64,000 bases of DNA from Bordetella genomosp. 9 (GTDB lineage: Bacteria; Pseudomonadota; Gammaproteobacteria; Burkholderiales; Burkholderiaceae_B): assembly GCF_002119725.1 (NCBI RefSeq), contig NZ_CP021109.1, positions 248,001 to 312,000 of the forward strand. Reading direction: 5' to 3'. A model generated the notes under the pieces. The model made no database searches and was not told where the DNA came from. It was given only the letters and a program-made list of their open reading frames with translations. The position numbers and the translations under genes were made by a program. Shown one piece after another: positions 27,471 to 37,127 of the stretch (its first letter is position 1; every line of letters begins with the position of its first letter).

Positions 27471-27803
27471 TTATTCGACCTTGACTTCGTACGCGGTGAA
27501 GCGCGCGAAAGGCAGCGTGGTGGTGGCGCGCAGTTGCCAGGTTTCCTTGTCCGGCAGGTTGTAGGTGCGCGCCGACGTGGTGCCGATGACGTTGCCCTGC
27601 GCGTCCTGCAGGCGGAACAGCACCGTGGCGCTGTTGAGCAGGCGGCCGGTGTCGTTGTGCAGGGCGCCGGTGATGACGGTGCCGCCGGTGGCCGTGTCCC
27701 GCACCGCCTGCAGGCGGTCGATGGTGACACCCTGGGGCAGCGATTGCGCGGCGGCGCCGGCCGTCGCCGCGGCAAGGAACAGAGAGGCAAGCAGGCGTTT
27801 CAT
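27471..27803 (-). CDS. Small exported FxLYD-type protein
   Basis: A 110-aa protein with a Sec signal peptide (residues 1-19, ending AAAQ) and one beta-sandwich domain of about 85 residues. TVITGALHNDTGRLLNSATV and VLFRLQDAQGNVIGT are the usual pattern of FxLYD domains, which are immunoglobulin-like modules of exported bacterial proteins with unknown role; the end FARFTAYEVKVE is the final strand. It ends 10 bp from the convergent acylase gene and lies 36 bp after pcaJ, so it may be transcribed with pcaIJ. Confidence 0.65.
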   Translation of the reverse strand: MKRLLASLFLAAATAGAAAQSLPQGVTIDRLQAVRDTATGGTVITGALHNDTGRLLNSATVLFRLQDAQGNVIGTTSARTYNLPDKETWQLRATTTLPFARFTAYEVKVE

Positions 27804-27839
27804 CGTCGTACTCTCGCGTGATTGGCGCGAGGCAGAATA

Positions 27840-28496
27840 TCAGCCCGCGTGCGACGTGTCGACGCGCAGCGGCAGGCCGGTGATGCGCGTCAGCGCCGCC
27901 AGGTCCGTATCGCCGAACGTATCGATGACGTACACGCCGTCGTTCCGGATATCGAAGACCGCGACGTCGGTATAGACCCGCGACACGCAGCGCACCCCGG
28001 TAAGCGGATAGGTGCATTCCGGCACCAGCTTGCTCTGGCCGTCGCGCGTGGTCAGTTCCATCATGACGAAGACTTGCTTGGCGCCGCTGGCCAGGTCCAT
28101 TGCGCCTCCCACAGCGGGAATCGCGTCGGGCGCGCCGGTGTGCCAGTTCGCAAGGTCGCCCTTTACCGATACCTGGAATGCGCCGAGTACGCAGATATCG
28201 AGATGGCCGCCACGCATCATGGCGAAGGAATCGGCGTGGTGGAAGAAGGACGTGCCAGGGACCTGGGTGACCGGTTGCTTGCCGGCGTTGATCAGGTCGT
28301 AGTCTTCCTGCCCCGGCGCCGGCGCCGGCCCCATGCCCAGCATGCCGTTTTCGGTGTGCAGCACGATTTCGCGATCGGCGGGCAGGTGGTTCGCCACCAG
28401 GGTGGGCAGGCCGATGCCCAGGTTGACGTAGGCGCCTTCCGGAATATCCCGGGCGACGCGCGCGGCGATCTGGTCGCGTGTGAGTTTGGCGGTCAT
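27840..28496 (-). CDS. pcaJ: 3-oxoadipate CoA-transferase subunit B (PcaJ)
   Basis: A 218-aa beta subunit of a class I CoA-transferase. The catalytic Glu lies in the SENG-like motif HTENGMLGMGPAPAPGQEDY, and the stretches GAYVNLGIGLPTLVANHLP, FFHHADSFAMMRGGHLDICV, GAFQVSVKGDLANWHTGAPD and SKLVPECTYPLTGVRCVSRV are nearly those of Pseudomonas PcaJ. With PcaI it activates 3-oxoadipate using succinyl-CoA in the beta-ketoadipate pathway of aromatic degradation. It overlaps pcaI by four bases (ATGA). Succinyl-CoA:3-oxoacid transferase (ScoB) is the alternative, but similarity and the IclR neighbour favour Pca. Confidence 0.88.
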   Translation of the reverse strand: MTAKLTRDQIAARVARDIPEGAYVNLGIGLPTLVANHLPADREIVLHTENGMLGMGPAPAPGQEDYDLINAGKQPVTQVPGTSFFHHADSFAMMRGGHLDICVLGAFQVSVKGDLANWHTGAPDAIPAVGGAMDLASGAKQVFVMMELTTRDGQSKLVPECTYPLTGVRCVSRVYTDVAVFDIRNDGVYVIDTFGDTDLAALTRITGLPLRVDTSHAG

Positions 28497-29170
28497 TGCT
28501 GTTCCTTCGCGGCGATGCGCACGACGCGCTTGACGTAGATGCCGGGCGTGACGATGGCTTCGGGGTCGAGCTCGCCCAGTTCGACGACGTCACGCACTTG
28601 CGCGACGGCGATCCTGGCGGCGCTGGCCATGATCGGCCCGAAATTGCGGGCGGTCTTGCGGTAGACCAGGTTGCCCCAGCGGTCTGCGCGCTCAGCCTTG
28701 ATCAGCGCATAGTCGGCATGCAGCGGCAGTTCGAACACATACTGCCTGCCATTCAGTTCGCGCGTTTCCTTGCCTTGCGCGAGCGGCGTGCCGTAGGCCG
28801 TGGGAGTGTAGAAACCGCCGATGCCGGCCCCGGCGGCGCGAATGCGCTCGGCCAGCGTGCCCTGCGGCACGAGTTCCAGCTCGATCTTCCCGGCGCGATA
28901 CAGGCCGTCGAATATCTGGGAATCGGCCTGGCGCGGAAACGAGCAGATGATTTTGCGCACCCGTCCGGCGCCCAGCAGCGCGGCCAGGCCCGTCGTGCCG
29001 TTGCCCGCGTTGTTGTTCACGATGACCAGGTCTTTGGCGCCTTGGGCAAGGAGCGCGTCGATCAGTTCGACCGGCTGGCCGGCGGGGCCGAAGCCGCCGA
29101 TCAGGATGGTCGCGCCATCCGGGACGTCGGCCAGCGCCTCGGCGGCGCTTTCTACGAGTTTGGAAATCAT
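28493..29170 (-). CDS. pcaI: 3-oxoadipate CoA-transferase subunit A (PcaI)
   Basis: A 225-aa alpha subunit. It shows the CoA-binding GGFGPAGQPVELIDALLAQG start, NNNAGNGTTGLAALL, RKIICSFPRQADSQIFD, GKIELELVPQGTLAERIRAA and ADRWGNLVYRKTARNFGPIM, all matching PcaI. It is the first gene of the pcaIJ unit and is divergent from an IclR-family regulator, with two operator-like GTTCG..GAAC boxes in the 113-bp gap. Confidence 0.88.
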   Translation of the reverse strand: MISKLVESAAEALADVPDGATILIGGFGPAGQPVELIDALLAQGAKDLVIVNNNAGNGTTGLAALLGAGRVRKIICSFPRQADSQIFDGLYRAGKIELELVPQGTLAERIRAAGAGIGGFYTPTAYGTPLAQGKETRELNGRQYVFELPLHADYALIKAERADRWGNLVYRKTARNFGPIMASAARIAVAQVRDVVELGELDPEAIVTPGIYVKRVVRIAAKEQQ

Positions 29171-29188
29171 CGAGGGTCCGGAAAGGTT

Positions 29189-29222
29189 GTTCGTCTATAG
29201 AACAAACGTTCTACAATCGAAC
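29189..29222. promoter_or_regulatory. Tandem IclR/PcaR-type operator
   Basis: Two 15-bp boxes, GTTCGTCTATAGAAC (29189-29203) and GTTCTACAATCGAAC (29208-29222), lie four bases apart in opposite orientation; each is itself an imperfect palindrome with GTTC/GAAC ends. They resemble the known PcaR box (GTTCGATAATCGCAC type) and lie between pcaI and the divergent IclR gene, so one bound regulator could control both promoters. Confidence 0.65.
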
Positions 29223-29283
29223 GCATCCTTTCATGGGGTCCGGCGCACTGTCAAGGCGCTGTGTCCTCCTGGTGAACACTCTT

Positions 29284-30081
29284 ATGTCCATCCCCGAAGC
29301 ATCCGTCATCGATACCCCGCCGCCCAGCGACAGCTATGTGCAGTCCTTCGCACGCGGGTTGGCGGTGATCCGCGCCTTCGGGCCCGACCATCCCAGCATG
29401 ACGTTGTCCGAGGTGGCGAACCGCGCTGGCCTGACCCGCGCCGGCGCCCGCCGCATCCTGCTGACGCTGGCGCAACTCGGGTACGTCAGCATGGACGAGC
29501 GCCGGTTCGCCCTGACGCCCCGCATCCTCGACCTGGGCTACGCCTATCTGTCGGGATTGCCGCTGTGGAATCTGGCCCTGCCCTACATGGAGTCCGTGGC
29601 CCAGGCCACGCGCGAGTCCTGCTCCGTCTCGGTGCTCGATGGGCTGGACGTGGTGTACATCCTGCGCCTGTCAACGCACAAGGTGATGAGCATCAATCTG
29701 TCGGTGGGGAGCCGGTTGCCGGCGTGGGCAACGGCGATGGGCCGTGTTCTGCTGGCGGGTCTGGACGACGCCACGCTGGACAAGGTGCTGCGCGAGAGCG
29801 CCCGCGTGGCCTATACGCCGGACACCGTGACCGAAATCCCCGCGCTGAAGGCCGCCATTGCGCGCGCCCGCCGCGAAGGCCATGCCTGCGTGGTGCGCGA
29901 ACTGGAGCCCGGTCTGCAATCGGTGGCGGTGCCCATCGTGGATCGCGGCCACCGGACCATCGCGGCGATGAACGTCAGCTGCCACGCCAGCCGCTATACG
30001 CCGGCGGAAATGGTGCAGGCGTTCCTGCCGCCCCTGCGCGAGGCCGCCGCGCAGATCAATCAGGCGCTGCGGCATCGCTGA
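29284..30081 (+). CDS. pcaR: IclR family regulator, PcaR/PobR type
   Basis: A 265-aa regulator with an N-terminal winged helix (YVQSFARGLAVIRAFGPDHP, then LSEVANRAGLTRAGARRILL and LAQLGYVSMDERRFALTPRI) and a C-terminal IclR effector domain (LPYMESVAQATRESCSVSVL, SVGSRLPAWATAMGRVLLAG, ELEPGLQSVAVPIVDRGHR). These match the PcaR/PcaU/PobR branch, which activates protocatechuate genes in response to beta-ketoadipate or related acids. It is divergent from pcaIJ. ATG at 29284 was chosen; an ATG at 29233 and a GTG between them are possible. The specific name is by similarity and synteny, not proof. Confidence 0.75.
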   Translation: MSIPEASVIDTPPPSDSYVQSFARGLAVIRAFGPDHPSMTLSEVANRAGLTRAGARRILLTLAQLGYVSMDERRFALTPRILDLGYAYLSGLPLWNLALPYMESVAQATRESCSVSVLDGLDVVYILRLSTHKVMSINLSVGSRLPAWATAMGRVLLAGLDDATLDKVLRESARVAYTPDTVTEIPALKAAIARARREGHACVVRELEPGLQSVAVPIVDRGHRTIAAMNVSCHASRYTPAEMVQAFLPPLREAAAQINQALRHR

Positions 30082-30143
30082 GCCCGCGCCGGTTATCCTC
30101 ATGACTGTCAGCGGGCCCCCGCGGCCCGCATATCGGAGTACCC

Positions 30144-30872
30144 ATGCAAAACCATCAACGACGCGCCCTGGTCCTGTTTTCCGGCGGGCAGGATTCGACC
30201 ACCTGCCTCGCCTGGGCGCTGGATCGCTACGCCCACGTCGAAACGGTGGCGTTCGACTACGGCCAGCGCCATCGCATCGAGCTGGATGCGCGGTTGAAAG
30301 TCCTGCGTGAATTGCGCGTGCGCAAGCCGCAATGGGCGTCGCGGCTGGGCGAAGATCACCTGCTGGACCTGTCCGTTCTCGGGCAGGTGGGGGATACGGC
30401 GTTGACCAGCGACCGGCAGATCGAGATGCAGGCCAATGGCCTGCCGAACACCTTCGTTCCCGGGCGCAATCTGCTGTTTCTGACGCTGGCCGCGGCGCTC
30501 GGCTACCGGCGCCAGCTCGATGTGCTGGTGGGCGGCATGTGCGAAACCGATTTTTCCGGCTATCCCGACTGCCGCGACGACACCATCAAGGCGCAGCAGG
30601 TGGCGCTGTCGCTGGGGTTGGGCGCGCGCCTCACCATCGAAACGCCGCTGATGTGGCTGGATAAGGCGCAGACCTGGGCGCTGGCGGACAAGTTGGGCGG
30701 GCCGGACCTGGTGCGGATCATCGTCGAGCAGAGCCACACCTGCTATCTGGGCGAACGCGGCGAACGGCACGATTGGGGATATGGCTGCGGATCCTGCCCG
30801 GCCTGCGCGCTGCGCAAGGCAGGATGGGAACGTTGGGCGAGCGGCCAGGCGGCCCCGTTGCCCGCGGCGTAA
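30144..30872 (+). CDS. queC: 7-cyano-7-deazaguanine synthase QueC
   Basis: A 242-aa ATP-dependent enzyme forming preQ0, precursor of queuosine in tRNA. The PP-loop motif is [32 protein letters not shown] and [17 protein letters not shown] are family signatures, and the C-terminal zinc site is formed by Cys residues in the TCYLGER and [15 protein letters not shown] segments. GGAG lies 7 bases before the ATG. No preQ1 riboswitch is apparent upstream. Confidence 0.94.
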   Translation: MQNHQRRALVLFSGGQDSTTCLAWALDRYAHVETVAFDYGQRHRIELDARLKVLRELRVRKPQWASRLGEDHLLDLSVLGQVGDTALTSDRQIEMQANGLPNTFVPGRNLLFLTLAAALGYRRQLDVLVGGMCETDFSGYPDCRDDTIKAQQVALSLGLGARLTIETPLMWLDKAQTWALADKLGGPDLVRIIVEQSHTCYLGERGERHDWGYGCGSCPACALRKAGWERWASGQAAPLPAA

Positions 30873-30892
30873 GCCGCCCGTCGCGCGTTCCG

Positions 30893-31438
30893 TCAGCCGG
30901 TACGGCCGGACGGCGGCGTGCGGTCGCCGTCGCCCAGCGCGCGCTGCATCAGCACCGTATCGCGCCATTCCCCGAACTTGTGGCCCACGGATCGCAGTGT
31001 GCCGGCGGCATGAAAGCCGCAGCGCGCGTGCAGGGCGAGCGAGGCGGCGTTGGCGCTGTCTCCCACCACCGCCAGCATCTGCCGCCATCCCAGCGCCGTG
31101 CAGCGTTCGATCAGCTGACTCAGCAGCCTGCCGCCGATGCCGAACCCCGCCATGCCGGGTTTGACGTAGACGGAGTCTTCGCAGGTGTAGCGATACGCCG
31201 GCCGGGGCCGGTACAGCGTCGCATAGGCGTAGCCCACCACTTCGTCATCGCGCACCGCCGCCAGGTACGGCAGGCCGCTGGCCAGTACGCTGGCGCGGCG
31301 TTGCAGCATGTCTTCGAGGGTGGGAGGGCTCAATTCGAAGGACGCCGTCCCATGCAGCACATGATGGCTGTAGATGGCCTGGATGGCGGCCATGTCTTCG
31401 GCTTCGGCGTCGCGGATCAGAATGTCGTTGGCGGGCAT
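30893..31438 (-). CDS. GNAT N-acetyltransferase, phosphinothricin acetyltransferase-like
   Basis: A 181-aa acetyltransferase. It begins ILIRDAEAEDMAAIQAIYSH, contains TASFELSPPTLEDMLQR and the acetyl-CoA-binding turn GMAGFGIGGRLLSQLIERCT, and ends with the FGEWRDTVLMQRALG motif that is typical of Pat/MddA proteins, which acetylate phosphinothricin, methionine sulfoximine or similar amines. The start at 31438 was chosen by homology; the frame is open upstream. It is convergent with queC and divergent from ilvD. Confidence 0.82.
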   Translation of the reverse strand: MPANDILIRDAEAEDMAAIQAIYSHHVLHGTASFELSPPTLEDMLQRRASVLASGLPYLAAVRDDEVVGYAYATLYRPRPAYRYTCEDSVYVKPGMAGFGIGGRLLSQLIERCTALGWRQMLAVVGDSANAASLALHARCGFHAAGTLRSVGHKFGEWRDTVLMQRALGDGDRTPPSGRTG

Positions 31439-31696
31439 GGGTCGGTACCGGGCAGGGAAAGCCGCAAGTGTGGAGCAAGCCGCGCGGTTGCGGAAGTTGG
31501 GGCCAGCCCCATGGCGCGCGGGAACCGGCCGTCGCGGCGCGAGCGGCTTGCACCACGCTGAAGCAGCGCGCCCCTGCATGCCCCAATATGGGGCGGGGCC
31601 ATGAACCGGGTGCACGAAATCGGGGCCCGCTTCGACGCAGGCGTTATGATGAGGGCCTTTTTTACGCCCTTCCGCTCTTTCTCGAGACGACCCGCC

Positions 31697-33562
31697 ATGC
31701 CGCAATATCGTTCCCGCACCTCCACTCACGGCCGCAACATGGCCGGCGCTCGCGCCCTCTGGCGCGCCACCGGCATGAAGGACGGCGACTTCGGCAAACC
31801 CATCATCGCGGTGGTGAATTCATTCACCCAGTTCGTACCGGGCCACGTGCATCTGCGCGACCTGGGCGCCCTGGTGGCCCAAGAGATCGAGGCGGCAGGC
31901 GCGATCGCCAAGGAATTCAATACGATCGCCGTGGACGACGGCATCGCCATGGGCCACGACGGCATGCTTTATTCGCTGCCGTCGCGCGAGCTCATCGCCG
32001 ACTCGGTCGAATACATGGTCAACGCGCACTGCGCGGACGCCATGGTCTGCATCTCGAACTGCGACAAGATCACCCCGGGCATGCTCATGGCCGCGATGCG
32101 GCTCAATATCCCGGTTGTCTTCGTGTCCGGCGGACCGATGGAGGCCGGCAAGATCAAGTCTCCGACCGACGGCAAGGTCCTGGCCAAGATCGACCTGGTC
32201 GACGCCATGATCAAGGCCGCCGACCCGAAGATGAGCGACGCAGAGGTCGCGGAATACGAGCGCAGCGCATGCCCCACCTGCGGTTCCTGTTCTGGCATGT
32301 TCACCGCCAACTCCATGAACTGCCTGACGGAAGCGCTGGGCCTGGCGCTGCCGGGCAACGGCACCATCGTCGCCACGCACGCCTGGCGCAAGGGCCTGTT
32401 CGAGCAGGCAGGGCGTCTGATCGTCGATCTGTGCCGCCGCTATTACGAGCAGGACGATGCATCGGTCCTGCCGCGCAACATCGCGACCCGCGCCGCCTTT
32501 GAGAACGCCATGACGCTGGACGTCGCCATGGGCGGTTCCACCAATACGGTGCTGCACCTGCTTGCCGCGGTGCAGGAGGCGGGCGTGGATTTCACGATGG
32601 CGGACATCGACCGCATCTCGCGCCGCACGCCCTGCCTGTGCAAGGCGGCGCCGGCCACGGACAAGTACCACATCGAAGACGTCCACCGCGCCGGCGGCGT
32701 CATCGGCATCCTTGGCGAACTGGCCCGCGGCGGCCTGCTCGACCTGTCGGTCGGCAACGTCCACAGCGGGACGCTGGGCAAGGCGCTGGAACAATGGGAT
32801 GTGAACGGCGGCGCCGGCGAACAGGCCCGCACCTTCTACCGCGCCGCCCCCGGCGGCGTACCCACGCAAGTGGCGTTCAGCCAGGACGCCACCTATCTGA
32901 CGCTGGACCTGGACCGCGCCAACGGCTGCATCCGCGACGTCGCGCACGCGTACTCCAAGGACGGCGGGCTGGCGGTGCTGTACGGCAATCTGGCCGAAAA
33001 AGGCTGCATCGTGAAGACCGCCGGCGTCGACGAAAGCCAGCTGGTGTTCCAGGGCCGCGCCCGCGTGTTCGAAAGCCAGGACGCGGCGGTGGAAGGCATC
33101 CTGGGCGACAAGGTGGCGTCGGGGGACGTGGTGGTGATCCGCTACGAAGGCCCCAAGGGCGGGCCGGGTATGCAGGAAATGCTGTATCCCACGTCCTACC
33201 TGAAGTCCAAGGGCCTGGGCAAGACCTGCGCCCTGTTCACCGACGGGCGTTTCTCGGGCGGGTCCTCTGGCCTGGTCATCGGCCACGCCTCGCCGGAAGC
33301 CGCAGAGGGCGGCGCCATTGGCCTGGTGCGGGACGGCGACGCCATCCAGATCGATATCCCGAACCGCCGCATCCACCTGGAAATCAGCGATGCCGAGCTG
33401 GCCGCGCGGCGCCAGGAAATGGAAAGCCGGGGCGAGCGCGCCTGGCAGCCGGTGAACCGCCAGCGCGTGGTGTCGCAGGCGCTGCAGGCCTATGCCGCGC
33501 TGGCGACCTCCGCCGACCGCGGCGCTGTCCGTGACGTCAGCCAGCTGACCCGCCGCAAGTAA
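31697..33562 (+). CDS. ilvD: Dihydroxy-acid dehydratase IlvD
   Basis: A 621-aa Fe-S enzyme of valine, leucine and isoleucine synthesis. It starts [20 protein letters not shown] as E. coli-type IlvD does. Cluster-binding cysteines lie in [12 protein letters not shown] and [19 protein letters not shown], and the C-terminal domain includes [19 protein letters not shown] and [20 protein letters not shown]. The start at 31697 was selected over upstream in-frame codons on this match. A stem-loop terminator follows its stop. Confidence 0.96.
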   Translation: MPQYRSRTSTHGRNMAGARALWRATGMKDGDFGKPIIAVVNSFTQFVPGHVHLRDLGALVAQEIEAAGAIAKEFNTIAVDDGIAMGHDGMLYSLPSRELIADSVEYMVNAHCADAMVCISNCDKITPGMLMAAMRLNIPVVFVSGGPMEAGKIKSPTDGKVLAKIDLVDAMIKAADPKMSDAEVAEYERSACPTCGSCSGMFTANSMNCLTEALGLALPGNGTIVATHAWRKGLFEQAGRLIVDLCRRYYEQDDASVLPRNIATRAAFENAMTLDVAMGGSTNTVLHLLAAVQEAGVDFTMADIDRISRRTPCLCKAAPATDKYHIEDVHRAGGVIGILGELARGGLLDLSVGNVHSGTLGKALEQWDVNGGAGEQARTFYRAAPGGVPTQVAFSQDATYLTLDLDRANGCIRDVAHAYSKDGGLAVLYGNLAEKGCIVKTAGVDESQLVFQGRARVFESQDAAVEGILGDKVASGDVVVIRYEGPKGGPGMQEMLYPTSYLKSKGLGKTCALFTDGRFSGGSSGLVIGHASPEAAEGGAIGLVRDGDAIQIDIPNRRIHLEISDAELAARRQEMESRGERAWQPVNRQRVVSQALQAYAALATSADRGAVRDVSQLTRRK

Positions 33563-33580
33563 ACGGCGAACGGAAAAAGC

Positions 33581-33614
33581 GGAACGGGCCGCCTTCGGGG
33601 CGGCCCGTTCCGTT
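33581..33614 (+). terminator. Terminator after ilvD
   Basis: GGAACGGGCCGCC (33581-33593) pairs with GGCGGCCCGTTCC around a TTCG-type loop, with only TTT after it. The UUCG tetraloop makes a very stable hairpin, so termination is likely despite the short U run. Confidence 0.65.
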
Positions 33615-33722
33615 TGCACCGCTGGAAGCGCGAGATGATCGACGCCTTGCCGGGCTTGCGCGCGGTCTGCAGCTGGGGCGGGGGCGCCGGCGCGGCGCCG
33701 CCCGCCATCGCGCTTCAGCGGA

Positions 33723-34913
33723 TCAAGGGCATTCCGTCGCGGGCCGGGCCTGCATCGCCGGCGCCGAGCGCCGATCCAGCCGCCAGCTGTATCCCGCCAC
33801 CGCCAGGCCGGCGATCGCCATCAGGCTCGCGACCCAGGGCAGCGCCGGCAGGCCGGGTCCGTGGTCGATGGTGAGTCCCCCGACCCAGGCGCCAGCCGCA
33901 TTGCCCAGATTGAAGGCGGCGATATTGAAGGCGGAGGCCAGGTTCGGCGCACCGGCCGCTTTCTCCAGCACACGCATCTGCAGGGGCGGGACAGTGGCGA
34001 AGCCGGCCACGCCGAGCAGTCCCACCGCGATGGCCGTGCCCACTTGTGAGTGGACGGCGAAGCTGAACGCGGCCTGCACGATGGCCAGGATGATCAGCGT
34101 ACCCATGAGCGTGGGCATCAGGCGGCGGTCGGCGAACTTGCCGCCCAGCGTATTGCCCACGACCAGGCCCAATCCGAACAGCAGCAGGATGGGGGATACC
34201 GCCGTGTCCGGGAAACCCGCCAGACTGGTCAGAATGGGGGCGATGTAGGTGAACGTGGCGAATACGCCGCCGAAGCCCAGCACCGTGATGAGGAAACCCA
34301 GCAGCACCTGCGGACGGCCCAGGGTGCGAAGCTCCTGGCCGAAGCGGGCGCGCTGGTCGTCGCGGCTGGGCGGCACGAGCAGCGCGATGGCGGCCATGGC
34401 GGCCAGGCCCACGGCGGTTACCGCCCAGAAGGTGCTGCGCCAGCCGAAATGCTGGCCGAGCCACGTGCCCAGCGGTACGCCCAGTACGTTGGCCAGCGTC
34501 AGGCCGGTGAACATCAGCGCGATGGCGGAAGCCTTCTTGTCGGCGGCCACCATGCCGGTCGCCACCACCGATCCGATGCCGAAGAAGGCGCCATGCGAGA
34601 ACGACGTCAGCACGCGCGCGGCCATCAAGGTGGCATAGCCGGGCGCGAGCGCACAGGCCAGGTTGCCGATCGTGAAAAGCAGCATCAGACCGATCAATAC
34701 CGTCTTGCGCTGCATACGGGATATCAGGGGCGTCACGATGGGCGCGCCGACGAATACGCCGAGCGCATAGCCGGAGACCAGCAGGCCGGCCGTGGACAGG
34801 CCCACGTGCAGATCCGCGGACAATTCGGGCAGCAGGCCCATGATGACGAATTCGGTGGTCCCGATGCCAAAGGCGCCGGCGGCCAGGGCCCACAGGGCAA
34901 TAGGCATTTCCAT
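33723..34913 (-). CDS. MFS efflux transporter, DHA1/AraJ-YdhP type
   Basis: A 396-aa drug:H+ antiporter-like protein with 12 predicted membrane helices. It opens LWALAAGAFGIGTTEFVIMG and shows SGYALGVFVGAPIVTPLISR, LTSFSHGAFFGIGSVVATGM and NIAAFNLGNAAGAWVGGL, which are characteristic of the AraJ/YdhP/CmlA branch. Substrate is unknown; such pumps export sugars, nucleosides or drugs. It is monocistronic on the minus strand and convergent with ilvD. Confidence 0.87.
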   Translation of the reverse strand: MEMPIALWALAAGAFGIGTTEFVIMGLLPELSADLHVGLSTAGLLVSGYALGVFVGAPIVTPLISRMQRKTVLIGLMLLFTIGNLACALAPGYATLMAARVLTSFSHGAFFGIGSVVATGMVAADKKASAIALMFTGLTLANVLGVPLGTWLGQHFGWRSTFWAVTAVGLAAMAAIALLVPPSRDDQRARFGQELRTLGRPQVLLGFLITVLGFGGVFATFTYIAPILTSLAGFPDTAVSPILLLFGLGLVVGNTLGGKFADRRLMPTLMGTLIILAIVQAAFSFAVHSQVGTAIAVGLLGVAGFATVPPLQMRVLEKAAGAPNLASAFNIAAFNLGNAAGAWVGGLTIDHGPGLPALPWVASLMAIAGLAVAGYSWRLDRRSAPAMQARPATECP

Positions 34914-35082
34914 CCCCGCAAAAAAGGTTTCGAGGCGCGTATTGTGCGCCTTGCTTTATTGCGGAAATAGCCGCCGTCCAACAAAGGACTTGTGCCGCCA
35001 GCGCAAGAATGCCCCGCGGCGGCGCGCCGGTCGATGCGCGGCCGCCGCGCGTCGACCGGGAAACGGCGGCCGGCCCGGCGGC

Positions 35083-36420
35083 CTAAAGGTAGCCCTGCTC
35101 CATTTCGCGCCGGAATTGCAGCGCCTCGCTCGAGGCGTCGTAGTCCACATCCGACCATTTCAAGGCCTGCGTGGCGCGCACCGGATGTTTCAAGCGCACG
35201 TTGTGCGCAAGCCCCAAAGGCAGATAGCCGCCCTCCACGGAGTCGCGCGCCGGCATCAGGCGGCCGTACACCGTATAGCCGCCTTCGCCGTCCAGCACCT
35301 GGCCGGCCTGCATGTCGCGCTTGGCGGTGGCGACGACATCGCCGTGCCAGCCCGTGGGCGCGCCCGTGGGTTCGCGCCGCAACGCGACGTTCGCCACGCT
35401 GATTCCCAACTCCATGCCCATCAGGTGGTAGGGCTTGTACATCGCGGAATAATTGCCGCTGGGGTCGGTGACCACGCCATATTCCTTGAAGCAGCGCCGC
35501 ACGTAGTCACTGTCGGCCGCGATCACGACATACACGCCCCAGCGCAGGTCCCGGTACACCGGGCGGCCGTCGCGTTCGAGCGAGGACACGACTTCCACCT
35601 GTCCGCGATGGTGCAGGGTGCCGCCATCGTCGCGAGGCCGCAGCACGCGCGCCAGGTCGTCCACGCCACAGGGCGGAAAATGCAGCCCGGACGGCGCAGG
35701 CAGCAGGCCGGTCGAGTTGGAGACGGCGGCCATTTCGATGGCGCTTTTCGTGCCGTCCAGGAAACTGTTGAACATTTGGGCGTTGAAGTCGCCGGCCGCG
35801 ACCATTTCCGGGGTGAAGCCGTAATACGGCCATACCGTGTCCGGGGTGGACGTGTGGAAAGCCGGCAGGTATTTGGTGCCCTTGCCCGCGGCGATCACTT
35901 CGAAGCCGCTGGCGCGGGCCCAATCCACCATTTCGCAGATCAGGGCGGGCTGGTCGCCGTATGCCAGGGAATAGACGATGCCGGCCTCGCGGGCATGGCG
36001 CGCCAGCAGCGGGCCGGCAAGCGCGTCGGCTTCCACGTTCACCATGATGATGTGTTTGCCGTGTTCGCAGCAGGCCAGCGCGTGCCGGATGCCTGCCGCC
36101 GCATTGCCGCAGGCGTCGACGACGACGTCCACTTCGGGGTGCGCGATGACGGCGGGCGTATCGTCGGAGCAGAAGACGCCGCCGGTGCGGCAGGCGTCGC
36201 TGACGGATGCCGCCTGCAGCGCCGCCGCGGGCCAGCCCACCTTGGTCAGCGCGGCACGGGCCGATGCCGGCTTCAAGTCCGCCACCGCGACGAGGCGCAT
36301 GCCCGGCGTGCGGTGCACCTGGCTGAGAAACATGGACCCGAACTTGCCCGCGCCTATCAGCGCGATACGGACCGGCTTGCCGTCGGCTTCCCGTTGTTTG
36401 AGCATGCGATAAAGATTCAT
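35083..36420 (-). CDS. NAD(P)-dependent oxidoreductase with C-terminal SAF domain
   Basis: A 445-aa protein with an N-terminal Rossmann domain (RIALIGAGKFGSMFLSQVHR, then MRLVAVADLKPASA and EVDVVVDACGNAAAGIRHA) like homoserine dehydrogenase, a central catalytic region (GKGTKYLPAFHTSTPDTVWP, NSFLDGTKSAIEMAAVSNST), and a C-terminal SAF-like domain (DVVATAKRDMQAGQVLDGEG). This architecture occurs in uncharacterised dehydrogenases and in enzymes for branched or acid sugars. A GAGGAGA site lies before the ATG. No pathway partner is adjacent, so the substrate is unknown. Confidence 0.8.
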   Translation of the reverse strand: MNLYRMLKQREADGKPVRIALIGAGKFGSMFLSQVHRTPGMRLVAVADLKPASARAALTKVGWPAAALQAASVSDACRTGGVFCSDDTPAVIAHPEVDVVVDACGNAAAGIRHALACCEHGKHIIMVNVEADALAGPLLARHAREAGIVYSLAYGDQPALICEMVDWARASGFEVIAAGKGTKYLPAFHTSTPDTVWPYYGFTPEMVAAGDFNAQMFNSFLDGTKSAIEMAAVSNSTGLLPAPSGLHFPPCGVDDLARVLRPRDDGGTLHHRGQVEVVSSLERDGRPVYRDLRWGVYVVIAADSDYVRRCFKEYGVVTDPSGNYSAMYKPYHLMGMELGISVANVALRREPTGAPTGWHGDVVATAKRDMQAGQVLDGEGGYTVYGRLMPARDSVEGGYLPLGLAHNVRLKHPVRATQALKWSDVDYDASSEALQFRREMEQGYL

Positions 36421-36484
36421 TCTGGTCTCCTCGCCGCCCCCGTTGGCGGTGCGATCAGCTTACCGCAGCGCGCCCGCGCCGCGG

Positions 36485-37045
36485 CTATCTGTCGGCGCGG
36501 TAAAGCTCGCCGCCCAGCACATTGCGCCAGTTGGACCAGATCAGCCGCGGCTTGTCCGCGACGTGCCGGTTGTACGGCGCGTCGTACAGAATGTGGCGCC
36601 ACCGGGGCCGCAACGCACCCTCGATGGCCGGGCGGTCGTCGATCAGGATGTCGCCTTGCACCAGCGTCTTGTCGCGCGTCAGGATCAGGCGCTGCGTCCA
36701 CTCGCGGCCCAGGTGGCGCTCCACCCATTGGTATTTTTCGGCGACGCAGTTTTCGTATTGGCGCAGCGGCGAACTGCAGATGCGTACGTCCATGCCCAGC
36801 GCGGCCAGTTCGCGCACCGCTTCGATGGCGCCGGCCACGGGCGGCAGATCGCGTATGAAGCCGGGCGCCGTGTACAGCGCCTCCGCGCGCGGACGCAGCT
36901 CGAGCGCGTAGTCCTCCAGGATGTGGAAGGACTTGCGGTCCTCGAATTCGACGGGCGCGACATCGGGATAGGCCTGGCGCCAGGCGCTCAAGAAGGCGCG
37001 CTCGAAATCGGCGAGCACGCCGTCTTGGTCAATCAGGATAAGCAT
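36485..37045 (-). CDS. 5'(3')-deoxyribonucleotidase (NT5C family)
   Basis: A 186-aa HAD-superfamily phosphatase. Motif I is LIDQDGVLADFERAFLSAW with the Asp pair, followed by PGFIRDLPPVAGAIEAVREL, the Ser motif ICSSPLRQYENCVAEKYQWV, and ILIDDRPAIEGALRPRWRHI near the end, all typical of the NT5C deoxyribonucleotidases that hydrolyse dUMP and dTMP. Start set at 37045 where the family begins. It probably follows thpR in the same direction. Confidence 0.82.
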   Translation of the reverse strand: MLILIDQDGVLADFERAFLSAWRQAYPDVAPVEFEDRKSFHILEDYALELRPRAEALYTAPGFIRDLPPVAGAIEAVRELAALGMDVRICSSPLRQYENCVAEKYQWVERHLGREWTQRLILTRDKTLVQGDILIDDRPAIEGALRPRWRHILYDAPYNRHVADKPRLIWSNWRNVLGGELYRADR

Positions 37046-37127
37046 GGGAAAGGCGGGTCGGCGAAGGTATGGCGTCAAGCGGCCATGGATGGGCCTCTAT
37101 TGTGCCGCATGCCCCGCCCGATGGCCG

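Noticed and set aside
31820..33619. Long minus-strand frame opposite ilvD
   Set aside because: Antisense shadow of ilvD, with no ribosome binding site or family pattern.
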